From AWTP1-13 sp963797005 (GTDB lineage: Bacteria; Pseudomonadota; Alphaproteobacteria; Rhizobiales; Hyphomicrobiaceae), in NCBI GenBank assembly GCA_963797005.1, contig CAWCOF010000002.1, positions 152,848-216,847 of the forward strand: a stretch of 64,000 bases of DNA. The letters are read 5' to 3'. This document shows positions 1 through 8,047 of the stretch, in pieces. The notes under the pieces are model-generated. The model had not been told where the DNA came from and searched no databases. It saw nothing but the letters and a program-made list of their open reading frames with translations. Position 1 is the first letter of the stretch; every line of letters starts with the position of its first letter. The translations under genes and the position numbers were made by a program.

Positions 1-1178
1 AGGATCGCGTCAAGGAATACATGATCGCCTTCCTGGTGCTCGAGACGCTGATGATCGGCGTCTTCTGCGCGCTCGACCTCGTGCTGTTCTATCTGTTCTT
101 CGAGGGCGGCCTGATCCCGATGTTCCTGATCATCGGCGTGTGGGGCGGCGCGCGGCGGGTCTACGCCAGCTTCAAGTTCTTCCTCTACACGCTGCTGGGC
201 TCCGTGCTCATGCTGCTGGCCCTGATGGCCATGTACTGGCACGCCGAGACCACCGACATCCCGGCCTTGATGACGCACATCTTCCCGCCTCAGATGCAGT
301 GGTGGCTGTGGCTGGCCTTCTTCGCCTCCTTTGCCGTGAAGCTGCCGATGTGGCCGGTGCACACGTGGCTGCCCGACGCGCACGTGGAGGCGCCGACGGC
401 CGGCTCGGTGATCCTGGCCGGCATCCTGCTGAAGATGGGCGGCTACGGCTTCCTGCGCTTCTCGCTGCCGATGTTTCCCGTGGCGAGCCAGGAGCTCGCG
501 CCCTTCGTCTTCACGCTCTCGATCGTGGCCATCATCTACACCTCCCTCGTCGCCCTGGCGCAGGAGGACGTGAAGAAGCTGATCGCCTACTCCAGCGTCG
601 CCCACATGGGCTTCGTGACAATGGGCATCTTCAGCTTCACCGTGCAGGGCGTGGACGGGGCGATCTTCCAGATGCTCTCGCACGGGCTCGTTTCGGCGGC
701 GCTGTTCCTGTGCGTCGGCGTGGTCTACGACCGCATGCATACGCGCCAGATCGACGCCTATGGCGGCCTGGTCAACCGGATGCCGCTCTACGCCTTCGTG
801 TTCATGATCTTCACGCTGGCCAACATTGGGCTGCCGGGCACGTCGGGCTTCGTCGGCGAGTTCCTCACGCTCCTGGGCGCCTTCAAGGCCAACACCTGGG
901 TCGCGCTGCTCGCCACCACCGGGGTGATCCTGTCGGCGGCCTACGCGCTGTGGCTCTACCGGCGCATGATTTACGGGGCGCTCGAGAAGCCGAGCCTCGC
1001 GGCCATCACGGATCTGGGCTATCGCGAGATCGTGGTGTTCGTGCCGCTGGTGCTGCTCGTTCTGTTCTTCGGCGTCTATCCGGCGCCCCTTCTCGATGTG
1101 ACGGCGGTCTCGGTGAAGAAGCTCGTCTCCAGCTACGAGACGGCCATCAAGGCGGCCCAACTCATGGGCGGGCGGTAG
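1..1178 (+). CDS. nuoM: NADH-quinone oxidoreductase subunit M (5' partial)
   Basis: This is the C-terminal 391 residues of the complex I antiporter-like membrane subunit NuoM. The frame is open from base 3, so the true start lies upstream of the window and the ATG at 21 is internal. The protein is almost wholly hydrophobic, with repeated membrane helices. It carries the proton-channel signature around LPDAHVEAPTAGSVILAG and the lysine-bearing helix with KLIAYSSVAHMGF, both typical of the Mrp/NuoL-M-N family. In the family, NuoM is one of three proton-pumping subunits of the inner-membrane arm. nuoN follows after a spacer that holds a palindromic repeat, which is the usual end of an alphaproteobacterial nuo operon. 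Confidence 0.97.
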   Translation, partial: DRVKEYMIAFLVLETLMIGVFCALDLVLFYLFFEGGLIPMFLIIGVWGGARRVYASFKFFLYTLLGSVLMLLALMAMYWHAETTDIPALMTHIFPPQMQWWLWLAFFASFAVKLPMWPVHTWLPDAHVEAPTAGSVILAGILLKMGGYGFLRFSLPMFPVASQELAPFVFTLSIVAIIYTSLVALAQEDVKKLIAYSSVAHMGFVTMGIFSFTVQGVDGAIFQMLSHGLVSAALFLCVGVVYDRMHTRQIDAYGGLVNRMPLYAFVFMIFTLANIGLPGTSGFVGEFLTLLGAFKANTWVALLATTGVILSAAYALWLYRRMIYGALEKPSLAAITDLGYREIVVFVPLVLLVLFFGVYPAPLLDVTAVSVKKLVSSYETAIKAAQLMGGR

Positions 1179-1205
1179 GACATGAGCGATCGAGTGGCGC
1201 TTTGT

Positions 1206-1346
1206 TGTCATCCCGGCCGGAGCGCGCGAGCGCGCAGAGCCGGGACCCAGGGGCCAGGAATTGCGCGCCGTCATAGTGGCTCCTGGGTCCCGGATATTTC
1301 GCAGCCTGCCCCGGGCTCCGAGCCGGGGCGAAATTCCGGGATGACA
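1206..1346. repeat. Family A palindromic repeat (GTCATCCCGG type)
   Basis: The element begins TGTCATCCCGG and ends CCGGGATGACA, so its termini are inverted repeats. Inside is a second inverted pair, GGGACCCAGG against CCTGGGTCCC. Related elements lie at 26212-26327 and 42318-42432, with a shorter relative near 27527. It sits between nuoM and nuoN inside one operon, so it would be transcribed as a long hairpin. Family name A is only a label used here. Confidence 0.8.
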
Positions 1347-1375
1347 AAGCAGCGGCGTGTGCGGAGCGGGCGGCT

Positions 1376-2824
1376 ATGAGCGACTTCGTGGCGAGCTATG
1401 GGCCGATCATCCCGGAGATCGTGCTGGTCGTGGGCGCGATGGCGCTGCTGATGGTGGGCGTATTCCGCCCCGAGAACGACCGCGAAGCGGAGAGCATCGG
1501 CTGGCTCGCTATCGCCGTGTTGGGCCTCGCGGCATGGCTGGTGATCAGCATGCCGTCCGGCCGGCAGGCGCTGTTCGAGGGCGGCTTCCTGGTCGACGGC
1601 TTTGCCCGCTTCATGAAGGCGCTGACATTGGCCGCCTCGGCCGGCGCCCTGTTCCTCTCGTTCGACTACATGCGCGAGGTCAAGACGCAGAAGTTCGAGT
1701 ATCCGGTCCTGGTGCTGCTGGCCACGGCCGGCATGGGGATGATGATCTCGGCCAACGATCTCGTCGCGCTCTACCTGGGCCTCGAGCTGCAGAGCCTTGC
1801 CCTCTACGTGGTGGCTGCCATCCGGCGCGACGACCTGCGCTCCAGCGAGGCGGGCCTCAAGTATTTCGTGCTCGGTGCCCTGTCGTCGGGCATGCTGCTC
1901 TACGGCGCCTCGCTCATCTACGGGTTCACCGGCTCGACCGGCTTTGCCGCGATCGCCGCCGCCGCCAAGACTGCAGGCGCGGCCCAGGACATCGGCCTGA
2001 TCGTCGGCCTCGTGTTCCTTCTCGTGGGGCTCGCCTTCAAGGTCTCGGCCGTGCCCTTCCACATGTGGACGCCGGACGTCTACGAGGGCGCGCCGACGCC
2101 GGTCACGACCTTCTTTGCGGCAGCCCCCAAGGCCGCCGCCATCGCACTCCTCATGCGTGTCACGCTCGGCGCTTTCAGCGGCATCGGCCCGCAATGGCAG
2201 CAGGTGGTGAGCGCGCTCGCCATCGCCTCGATGGGCCTTGGTGCCTTTGCCGCCATCGGCCAGACCAACATCAAACGTCTGATGGCGTACTCGGCGATCG
2301 GCAACGTCGGCTACATGCTGATCGGGCTGGCGGCCGGCTCGCCGGAGGGCGCGCGCGGCGTGATCATCTACCTCGTCATCTACGTCGCCATGACCCTTGG
2401 CGCCTTCGCCTGCATCTTGTCGATGCGCCGCCCGCAGGGGATGGTCGAGGATATCGACGAGCTCTCCGGCCTCGCGCGGACCAACCTTGCCATGGCCACG
2501 GTGCTGGCGCTGCTGTTGTTCTCGCTGGCCGGCATTCCCCCGCTGGCCGGCTTCTTCGCCAAGTTCTACGTGTTCCTCGCGGCCGTGAAAGAGGGGATGT
2601 GGCCGCTCGCCATCTTCGGCGTGCTCGCCAGCGTCGTGGGCGCCTACTACTATCTGCGCATCGTCAAGATCATGTTCTTCGACGAGCCGAAGGAGCGGTT
2701 CCTGGGCGTACCGCCCAAGGCGGCGGCGATGATGGCGCTGACGGGCCTGTTCGTGCTTCTCTATGTCATCTGGCCGGCGCCTCTGGTCAACTCAGCCGAC
2801 GCGGCTGCCAGGACTCTGTTCTAG
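1376..2824 (+). CDS. nuoN: NADH-quinone oxidoreductase subunit N
   Basis: This 482-residue polytopic membrane protein is the NuoN subunit of complex I, the last gene of the nuo operon. The length is normal for the family. Visible family signatures are the KYFVLGALSSGMLLYG helix, the AFKVSAVPFHMWTPDVYEGAPTPV segment with the conserved lysine and proline-rich turn, and KRLMAYSAIGNVGYML. In the complex it forms one of the proton translocation channels of the membrane arm. The ATG at 1376 begins a typical N-terminus. It lies about 200 bases after nuoM because a family A repeat occupies the spacer, and birA follows 31 bases downstream. Confidence 0.98.
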   Translation: MSDFVASYGPIIPEIVLVVGAMALLMVGVFRPENDREAESIGWLAIAVLGLAAWLVISMPSGRQALFEGGFLVDGFARFMKALTLAASAGALFLSFDYMREVKTQKFEYPVLVLLATAGMGMMISANDLVALYLGLELQSLALYVVAAIRRDDLRSSEAGLKYFVLGALSSGMLLYGASLIYGFTGSTGFAAIAAAAKTAGAAQDIGLIVGLVFLLVGLAFKVSAVPFHMWTPDVYEGAPTPVTTFFAAAPKAAAIALLMRVTLGAFSGIGPQWQQVVSALAIASMGLGAFAAIGQTNIKRLMAYSAIGNVGYMLIGLAAGSPEGARGVIIYLVIYVAMTLGAFACILSMRRPQGMVEDIDELSGLARTNLAMATVLALLLFSLAGIPPLAGFFAKFYVFLAAVKEGMWPLAIFGVLASVVGAYYYLRIVKIMFFDEPKERFLGVPPKAAAMMALTGLFVLLYVIWPAPLVNSADAAARTLF

Positions 2825-2855
2825 AAGCATCGACCGACAGCGGACCGGATCGCCT

Positions 2856-3623
2856 GTGGCGCACACCTTTCGTAGCGTAGTCCTGGACGAGGTGGGCTCC
2901 ACCAACTCGGAAGCCTTCGAGCGCGCGCAGGCCGGCGAGGCGGGGCCTCTGTGGATCGTGGCCCGCCGCCAGACAAAGGGGCGGGGCCGCTCCGGCCGGC
3001 GGTGGACCTCGGTGGACGGCAATCTTTATGCGAGCCTGCTGCAAAAGCTGGTTTGTTCGCCCGCCGTGGTGCACCAGCTCTCGCTCGTCGCCGGCGTTGC
3101 GGTGGTGGATGCCATCGTCGCAGCCGCGGGAGGCGGAGGGCTGCAGGGGCTACGGCTCAAGTGGCCGAACGACGTGCTCATCGGCGAGGCCAAGTGTGCC
3201 GGTATCCTGGCCGAAAGCCAGCTGGACGGACGAAGCGCGCAGGTGACGGCGGTGATCGGCATGGGCATAAACTTGGCTTCGCACCCAGCCGACCTGCAGC
3301 GCGCGGCAACCGATCTTGCAACGCACGGCTTGAAGCTGACCCCGGAGGCCATGCTGGACGTGCTGGTGCCGAGCATGGAACGCTGGCTTGCCGTATGGGA
3401 TGGCGGGCGCGGCTTTGGCCGCGTGCGCGGGGCCTGGCTCGGGCACGGCGGCCGGGTCGGCGAGAACCTCTCGGTCAACACGGGCGCCGAGCGGATTGCC
3501 GGCACCTTCATTGATCTCGACGCCGACGGGGCGCTGCTGATGCAGGACGGGGCGGGATCGCGGCGGCGCGTGACGTTCGGCGATGTCACCCTGGCAACAG
3601 CCGCCAGCACGGGCGAGGTGTGA
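2856..3623 (+). CDS. birA: Biotin--[acetyl-CoA-carboxylase] ligase
   Basis: This is a 255-residue biotin protein ligase of the short type, without the N-terminal DNA-binding helix-turn-helix of E. coli BirA, so it should be only an enzyme and not a repressor. It activates biotin with ATP and attaches it to the lysine of biotin carboxyl carrier domains. The biotinyl-AMP binding loop reads TKGRGRSGRRW and the KWPND motif follows. I chose the GTG at 2856 because homologues begin close to the FRSVVLDEVGSTN segment; the frame is open further upstream, but that would overlap the end of nuoN. The stop codon overlaps the next ATG by one base (TGATG), so it is probably translationally coupled to the RNase J gene. 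Confidence 0.93.
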   Translation: MAHTFRSVVLDEVGSTNSEAFERAQAGEAGPLWIVARRQTKGRGRSGRRWTSVDGNLYASLLQKLVCSPAVVHQLSLVAGVAVVDAIVAAAGGGGLQGLRLKWPNDVLIGEAKCAGILAESQLDGRSAQVTAVIGMGINLASHPADLQRAATDLATHGLKLTPEAMLDVLVPSMERWLAVWDGGRGFGRVRGAWLGHGGRVGENLSVNTGAERIAGTFIDLDADGALLMQDGAGSRRRVTFGDVTLATAASTGEV

Positions 3624-5329
3624 TGGCGGATCGGCCGAGATCACGCAGGGCCCCCGGCGCCGACGAGCTCGTGTTCGTGGCGCTCGGCGGCATCGGCGAG
3701 ATCGGCATGAACTGCTATCTCTATGGGCTCGGGCCTCCGGACGCGCGTCAGTGGCTGATGGTCGATCTCGGCATCACCTTCCCCGAGGGCGAGAATGATC
3801 CCGGCATCGATGTGATCCTGCCCGACCTGCGCTTCATCGAGGAGGAGCGGGCGAGCCTGGCCGGCATCGTGCTGACGCACGCACACGAGGACCACTTGGG
3901 CGCGGTGGCGGAGCTGTGGCCGCGGCTGCGCGTGCCGATCTACGCAACCCCGTTCACGGCGGCGATGCTCAAGACCAAGCTTGCCGAGTTCGGCGGGGAG
4001 GCGCGGCCGGCACTTCGCGAGGTCGCGCTCAACGCCCGCTTCCCCGTTGGACCTTTCGATGTCGAGCTCGTTTCCGTGACGCATTCCATCCCCGAGCCGA
4101 ACGCGGTCGCCATCCGCACGCCCCTGGGGCTGGTGCTGCATACCGGCGACTGGAAGCTCGACCCGACGCCGATGCTCGGCCCGCCCACGGATCAGGCCCG
4201 GCTCATCGAGCTGGGCGACGAGGGCGTCACGGCCATGATCTGCAATTCCACCAACGCGCTGCGCGAGGGCCGCTCGCCTTCCGAGCGCGATGTCGCGCGC
4301 TCGCTCGCGGACCTCATCCGGGGCGCCAAGCGGCGCGTGGCGGTCACCATCTTCGCCTCCAACGTCGCCCGCGTCCGCGCCGTTGCCGATGCCGCCCGCG
4401 GGGCCCGCCGCCACCTGGTCGTCTCCGGCAGGTCCATGCATCGCATCATCGAGGTGGCGATGGCCACGGGCTATCTGCCGAGCGACTTCAAGTATTACGA
4501 CCAGGAGCACTTCTCCTACCTGGAGCCCGAGGAGGTCGTGCTTCTGTGCACCGGCAGCCAGGGCGAGCCGCGCGCGGCGCTGGCGCGTATCGCCGATGGC
4601 CAGCACGCGCAGGTGAAGCTCGGCAAGGGCGACCTCGTGATCTATTCCTCCCGCACCATCCCCGGCAACGAGCGTGCCGTGGGCCAGATGCAGAACCGGC
4701 TGGTCGATCTGGGCTGCGAGATCATCGGCGACGGCGATGCGCTGGTGCACGTCACGGGCCACCCGCGGCGGGAGGAGCTGAAGGAGATGTATGCCTGGGT
4801 GCGGCCCAAGATCGCCATCCCCATGCACGGCGAAGCGCGTCACCTGTCCGCGCATGCCAAGCTCGCGCGCGCCGCGGGCGCCGGCGAGGTGATTGCCGTC
4901 CGGAACGGCGACATGGTGAAGCTCGCCCCGGCGCCGGCACAGATCATCGACGAAGCGCCGGTGGGACGGGTCTTTCGCGACGGCCGCCTGCTGGTGGGGA
5001 GCGCGGAGGGGCCGGTGCGCGAGCGGCGCTCGCTGGCCTTTGCCGGCGTCGTGGTCGTCTCATTGGTGATTTCCGGACGCGGCGAGCCGCTGGCGGCACC
5101 CGAGGTGATGCTCGACGGCGTGCCGGCGGCGGACGCGGACGGGCGGTCCATGAGCGGCATCGTTCTCGACGCGGTCGAGGGCACGATCGACAGCATTCCC
5201 CCGGGGCGGCGCAAAGATAAGGAGACGGTGCGCGAGGCCGTGCGGCGTGCCGTGCGCTCGGCGGTGGAGGATGCCTGGGGCAAGCGCCCCGCCGCCAAGG
5301 TGCTGGTCACGCAGCTCCACCGCGGTTAG
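3623..5329 (+). CDS. rnj: Ribonuclease J
   Basis: This 568-residue metallo-beta-lactamase/beta-CASP nuclease is RNase J, a cytoplasmic enzyme that combines endonuclease and 5'-3' exonuclease activity in RNA turnover. The metal-binding motif THAHEDHLGA is near residue 75, a second metal motif HTGDWKLDP is near 173, and the beta-CASP histidine motif HGEARHLSAHAKLA is near 403. The C-terminal domain after residue 450 is the RNase J type. ATG at 3623 overlaps the birA stop by one base; a GTG three bases upstream is an alternative start. The nuoN-birA-rnj-mce order is a well-known synteny block in Hyphomicrobiales. Confidence 0.95.
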   Translation: MADRPRSRRAPGADELVFVALGGIGEIGMNCYLYGLGPPDARQWLMVDLGITFPEGENDPGIDVILPDLRFIEEERASLAGIVLTHAHEDHLGAVAELWPRLRVPIYATPFTAAMLKTKLAEFGGEARPALREVALNARFPVGPFDVELVSVTHSIPEPNAVAIRTPLGLVLHTGDWKLDPTPMLGPPTDQARLIELGDEGVTAMICNSTNALREGRSPSERDVARSLADLIRGAKRRVAVTIFASNVARVRAVADAARGARRHLVVSGRSMHRIIEVAMATGYLPSDFKYYDQEHFSYLEPEEVVLLCTGSQGEPRAALARIADGQHAQVKLGKGDLVIYSSRTIPGNERAVGQMQNRLVDLGCEIIGDGDALVHVTGHPRREELKEMYAWVRPKIAIPMHGEARHLSAHAKLARAAGAGEVIAVRNGDMVKLAPAPAQIIDEAPVGRVFRDGRLLVGSAEGPVRERRSLAFAGVVVVSLVISGRGEPLAAPEVMLDGVPAADADGRSMSGIVLDAVEGTIDSIPPGRRKDKETVREAVRRAVRSAVEDAWGKRPAAKVLVTQLHRG

Positions 5330-5364
5330 GGCAGCGGCGCCATGATGAGGTTGGGAGTACTTCG

Positions 5365-5769
5365 ATGATCGGACGTCTCAACCACGTGGCCATTGCCGTG
5401 CCGAACCTGGCCGCGGCGGCGGAGCAGTATCGCGCGACGCTGGGTGCGCAGGTCTCCGCGCCGCAGCCCGAGCCGGTGCACGGCGTCACCGTCGTGTTCG
5501 TCAACCTGCCCAACACCAAGATCGAGCTCCTGGAGCCCCTGGGTGAGGGCTCGCCGATCGCGGCGTTCCTGGAGCGCAATCCGGCGGGCGGCATCCATCA
5601 CATCTGCTACGAGGTGGCCGACATCAAAGCCGCGCGCGACCAGCTCGAGGCTTCAGGCGCGCGCGTGCTGGGCGACGGCGAGCCCAAGATCGGCGCGCAC
5701 GGCAAGCCGGTGCTGTTCCTGCACCCGAAAGACTTCAACGGCACGCTGGTCGAGCTGGAGCAGGCCTAG
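5365..5769 (+). CDS. mce: Methylmalonyl-CoA epimerase
   Basis: This 134-residue VOC-fold protein matches methylmalonyl-CoA epimerase, which interconverts the 2R and 2S forms of methylmalonyl-CoA in propionyl-CoA metabolism. It begins GRLNHVAIAVPNL, with the metal-binding histidine of the first VOC module. The glutamate-bearing strand NTKIELLEPLGEGSPI and the segment GGIHHICYEVADI follow. The length is normal. It lies 35 bases after rnj in the conserved core block. Its TAG stop is contained in the left end of a family D palindromic repeat, so the end of this gene has been shaped by the repeat. Confidence 0.93.
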   Translation: MIGRLNHVAIAVPNLAAAAEQYRATLGAQVSAPQPEPVHGVTVVFVNLPNTKIELLEPLGEGSPIAAFLERNPAGGIHHICYEVADIKAARDQLEASGARVLGDGEPKIGAHGKPVLFLHPKDFNGTLVELEQA

Positions 5770-5844
5770 TGTGATGATCGAGAAGTCCGCACCATCGCGT
5801 TGGGCCGGGTCGGGGAGCGGACTTCTCGATCTGAATCACACTAG
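5766..5844. repeat. Family D palindromic repeat, copy 1
   Basis: This 79-base element starts and ends with CTAG. Its left arm reads CTAGTGTGATGATCGAGAAG and its right arm is the reverse complement except for three extra bases (TCA). It could fold into a stem of about 25 pairs with a 3-nt bulge. It contains the mce stop codon, and a second element of the same design follows after 13 bases. Confidence 0.8.
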
Positions 5845-5857
5845 TCGCATGAACCTT

Positions 5858-5932
5858 CTAGTGTCCTTCAGATCGCGAAATTCGTACCGAGCCCGCCGCA
5901 CACTGAGACGAATTTCGCGATCAGGACACTAA
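5858..5932. repeat. Family D palindromic repeat, copy 2
   Basis: This element has the same plan as the preceding one: it starts CTAGTGTCC, ends GGACACTAAG and the inner arms differ by the same TCA insertion, here in the left arm. The inner stem sequence is different (CGCGAAATTCGT instead of GAGAAGTCCGC), so the two copies share ends but not cores. It ends eight bases before the DUF1467 start. Confidence 0.78.
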
Positions 5933-5939
5933 GCGGCCC

Positions 5940-6206
5940 ATGAACGTCCCGTTCGCCATCGCCGTCTACGTCGTGATCTGGTGGACCGTGCTGTTCGCCA
6001 TCCTGCCGATCGGCGTGCGTACGCAAGGCGAGGAGGGCACCGTCGTGCCGGGCACGCCCGAAAGTGCGCCGGTGCATCCGCGGCTGCTGCGCGTCGTGCT
6101 TCTGACCACGCTTGTGTCGAGCATCATCTTTGCGGGACTGTGGCTGGCGGTCCGCTACAACCTTCTGCACCTGGGAGACTTGGTCGCGCGTCGCCCCGTC
6201 CCCTGA
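5940..6206 (+). CDS. DUF1467 family small membrane protein
   Basis: This 88-residue protein has two hydrophobic segments (about residues 4-24 and 49-68). It matches the DUF1467 family by the pattern WWTVLFAILPIGVRTQ followed by a G-T-P acidic linker and a second helix. The family is confined mainly to Alphaproteobacteria and has no established function. It is almost always found between mce and proS, as here, which supports the call. It is likely an inner-membrane protein. Confidence 0.85.
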   Translation: MNVPFAIAVYVVIWWTVLFAILPIGVRTQGEEGTVVPGTPESAPVHPRLLRVVLLTTLVSSIIFAGLWLAVRYNLLHLGDLVARRPVP

Positions 6207-6228
6207 GGGGAGCCCAGAAACGAAAAGA

Positions 6229-6247
6229 GCAAGGCCATCGGCCTTGC
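6229..6247. terminator. Candidate hairpin after DUF1467 gene
   Basis: A perfect 8-bp stem, GCAAGGCC and GGCCTTGC around ATC, lies 22 bases after the DUF1467 stop. No T-run follows on the plus strand. On the minus strand TCTTTTCG follows, so strand and function as a terminator are uncertain. Confidence 0.35.
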
Positions 6248-6648
6248 CCGAACTACGCACTCCATCCGCCACTTACTGTTCGCCGCTTCGTCGAATGCGC
6301 GCTGACGAACTCTCCATCCCCAGACTTGGGCGCGAAAGCCCTTTTGCACACGTAACGATCTTGGTGACCGTTTTTGTGTGACCGCACAGTAACGAAGGCG
6401 CGGCCTTCTGTCACCCCCTGGGGCAAGAAAATCATGCAGCGAAAGGCATTTTCTCCGGTGCCAGCGAATGGCGAGGCTTGCCGGGTCGACACCAACCTGC
6501 GGTAGCAGTCGCGATTGCCGGCGAAGGCTGGCGCGGTTTGCCACCCTGGCGCGAACAGGATATTAGCCTGCGCATTGCCCGCCCACGCAAGCTCGCGAAC
6601 GCGGGGTTTTCCGTCCTCAATATCTGCCCCAACGGCTGCTCGCGGTCC
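6248..6648. other. Non-coding spacer before proS
   Basis: About 400 bases hold no ORF with coding character apart from an in-frame open extension of proS, which lacks similarity to prolyl-tRNA synthetases. It probably contains the proS promoter and leader. I see no clear promoter boxes. Confidence 0.4.
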
Positions 6649-7995
6649 ATGCACCTTTCCCGCTACTTCCTGCCCGTCCTGCGCGAGACCCCGAAAGAGG
6701 CGGAGATCATCTCGCATCAGCTGATGCTGCGCAGCGGCATGATCCGCCAGGCGAGTGCGGGCATCTATTCCTGGCTGCCACTGGGTTTCCGCGTCTTGAA
6801 GAAGATCGAGCAGATCGTGCGCGAGGAGCAGGACCGTTCCGGCGCCGTCGAGATGCTGATGCCAACCATCCAGTCGGCCGACCTGTGGCGCGAAAGCGGG
6901 CGCTACGACGCCTACGGGCCGGAAATGCTCCGTTTTCCCGACCGGCATGAGCGGGAGATGCTGTATGGGCCCACCAACGAGGAGCTGATCACCCAGATCT
7001 TCCGCGACGGCGTGAAGTCCTATCGCGACCTGCCGCGCAATCTTTACCATATCCAGTGGAAGTTCCGCGACGAGATCCGCCCCCGCTTCGGCGTGATGCG
7101 CGGGCGCGAGTTCCTGATGAAGGATGCCTATTCTTTCGACATCAGTGCGGACGCGGCCAGGCACGCCTACAACAAGATGTTCGTCGCCTATTTGCGCACT
7201 TTCGCCCGCATGGGGCTTAAGTCGATCCCCATGGCGGCGGATACCGGTCCGATCGGCGGCGACCTCAGCCACGAGTTCATCATCCTGGCCGAGACGGGCG
7301 AAAGCCGGGTGTTCTGCCACGCCGACACGCTCGAGGTGCCAACCCCGCCCGCCGACATCGATTTCAACCAGGACCTGCAGCCGATCATCGGCCAATGGAC
7401 GCGCCACTACGCCGCAACCGACGAAAAGCACGATCCCGTCCGCTTCGAGAAGGACGTGCCCGAGCCAAAGCGCGTCACCGCCCGCGGCATCGAGATCGGC
7501 CATATTTTCTTCTTCGGCACCAAGTACTCCGAGCCCATGGGGTGCCGCGTGCAGGGACCGGACGGCAACCTGGTGGCGGTGCAGATGGGCTCCTACGGGA
7601 TCGGCGTATCGCGGCTGGCTGCGGCCATCATCGAAGCCGGTCACGACGCGTCCGGCATCGTCTGGCCGGTGCCGGTTGCGCCCTTCGAGGTGGCGCTGGT
7701 CAACCTCAAGGCGGGCGACAAGGACACGGACGCAGCGTGCGCCGACCTCTACGGCAAACTGGAGCGCGCCGGCATCTCGGTGCTCTACGATGACACCGAG
7801 GAGCGGGCGGGCGCCAAGTTCGCTACCATGGACCTGATCGGGGTGCCCTATCAGCTGATCGTCGGGCCGAAGGGCCTGAAGAGCGGCGAGGTCGAGGTGA
7901 AGGAGCGCAAGTCCGGCGAGCCCGCGAGCTTGGGGCAGGACGCGGCCGTCAAGCGGCTGGTCGAGGGCGTGACCGGGAAGCGCATCCTGGGCTGA
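6649..7995 (+). CDS. proS: Prolyl-tRNA synthetase (short alphaproteobacterial type)
   Basis: This 448-residue class II aminoacyl-tRNA synthetase charges tRNA-Pro in the cytoplasm. It begins HLSRYFLPVLRETPKEAE. It has the motif 2 region RFGVMRGREFLMKDAYSF and motif 3 GIGVSRLAAAIIEA, then an anticodon-binding domain from about residue 335. It lacks the large editing insertion of the E. coli enzyme, which is normal for the 430-450 residue type of Alphaproteobacteria. The frame is open 57 codons further upstream, but family members start at the ATG at 6649, and the extension has no similarity to them. lolC follows after about 50 bases, as in related genomes. Confidence 0.96.
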   Translation: MHLSRYFLPVLRETPKEAEIISHQLMLRSGMIRQASAGIYSWLPLGFRVLKKIEQIVREEQDRSGAVEMLMPTIQSADLWRESGRYDAYGPEMLRFPDRHEREMLYGPTNEELITQIFRDGVKSYRDLPRNLYHIQWKFRDEIRPRFGVMRGREFLMKDAYSFDISADAARHAYNKMFVAYLRTFARMGLKSIPMAADTGPIGGDLSHEFIILAETGESRVFCHADTLEVPTPPADIDFNQDLQPIIGQWTRHYAATDEKHDPVRFEKDVPEPKRVTARGIEIGHIFFFGTKYSEPMGCRVQGPDGNLVAVQMGSYGIGVSRLAAAIIEAGHDASGIVWPVPVAPFEVALVNLKAGDKDTDAACADLYGKLERAGISVLYDDTEERAGAKFATMDLIGVPYQLIVGPKGLKSGEVEVKERKSGEPASLGQDAAVKRLVEGVTGKRILG

Positions 7996-8047
7996 GCGCC
8001 CTGGCGTGCTCGCCGAACTGACGGGAAGGGGCGGAGTGGTTGGCCGG

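Noticed and set aside
3641..4855. A 404-codon minus-strand frame opposite RNase J
   Set aside because: Antisense shadow of a highly conserved nuclease.
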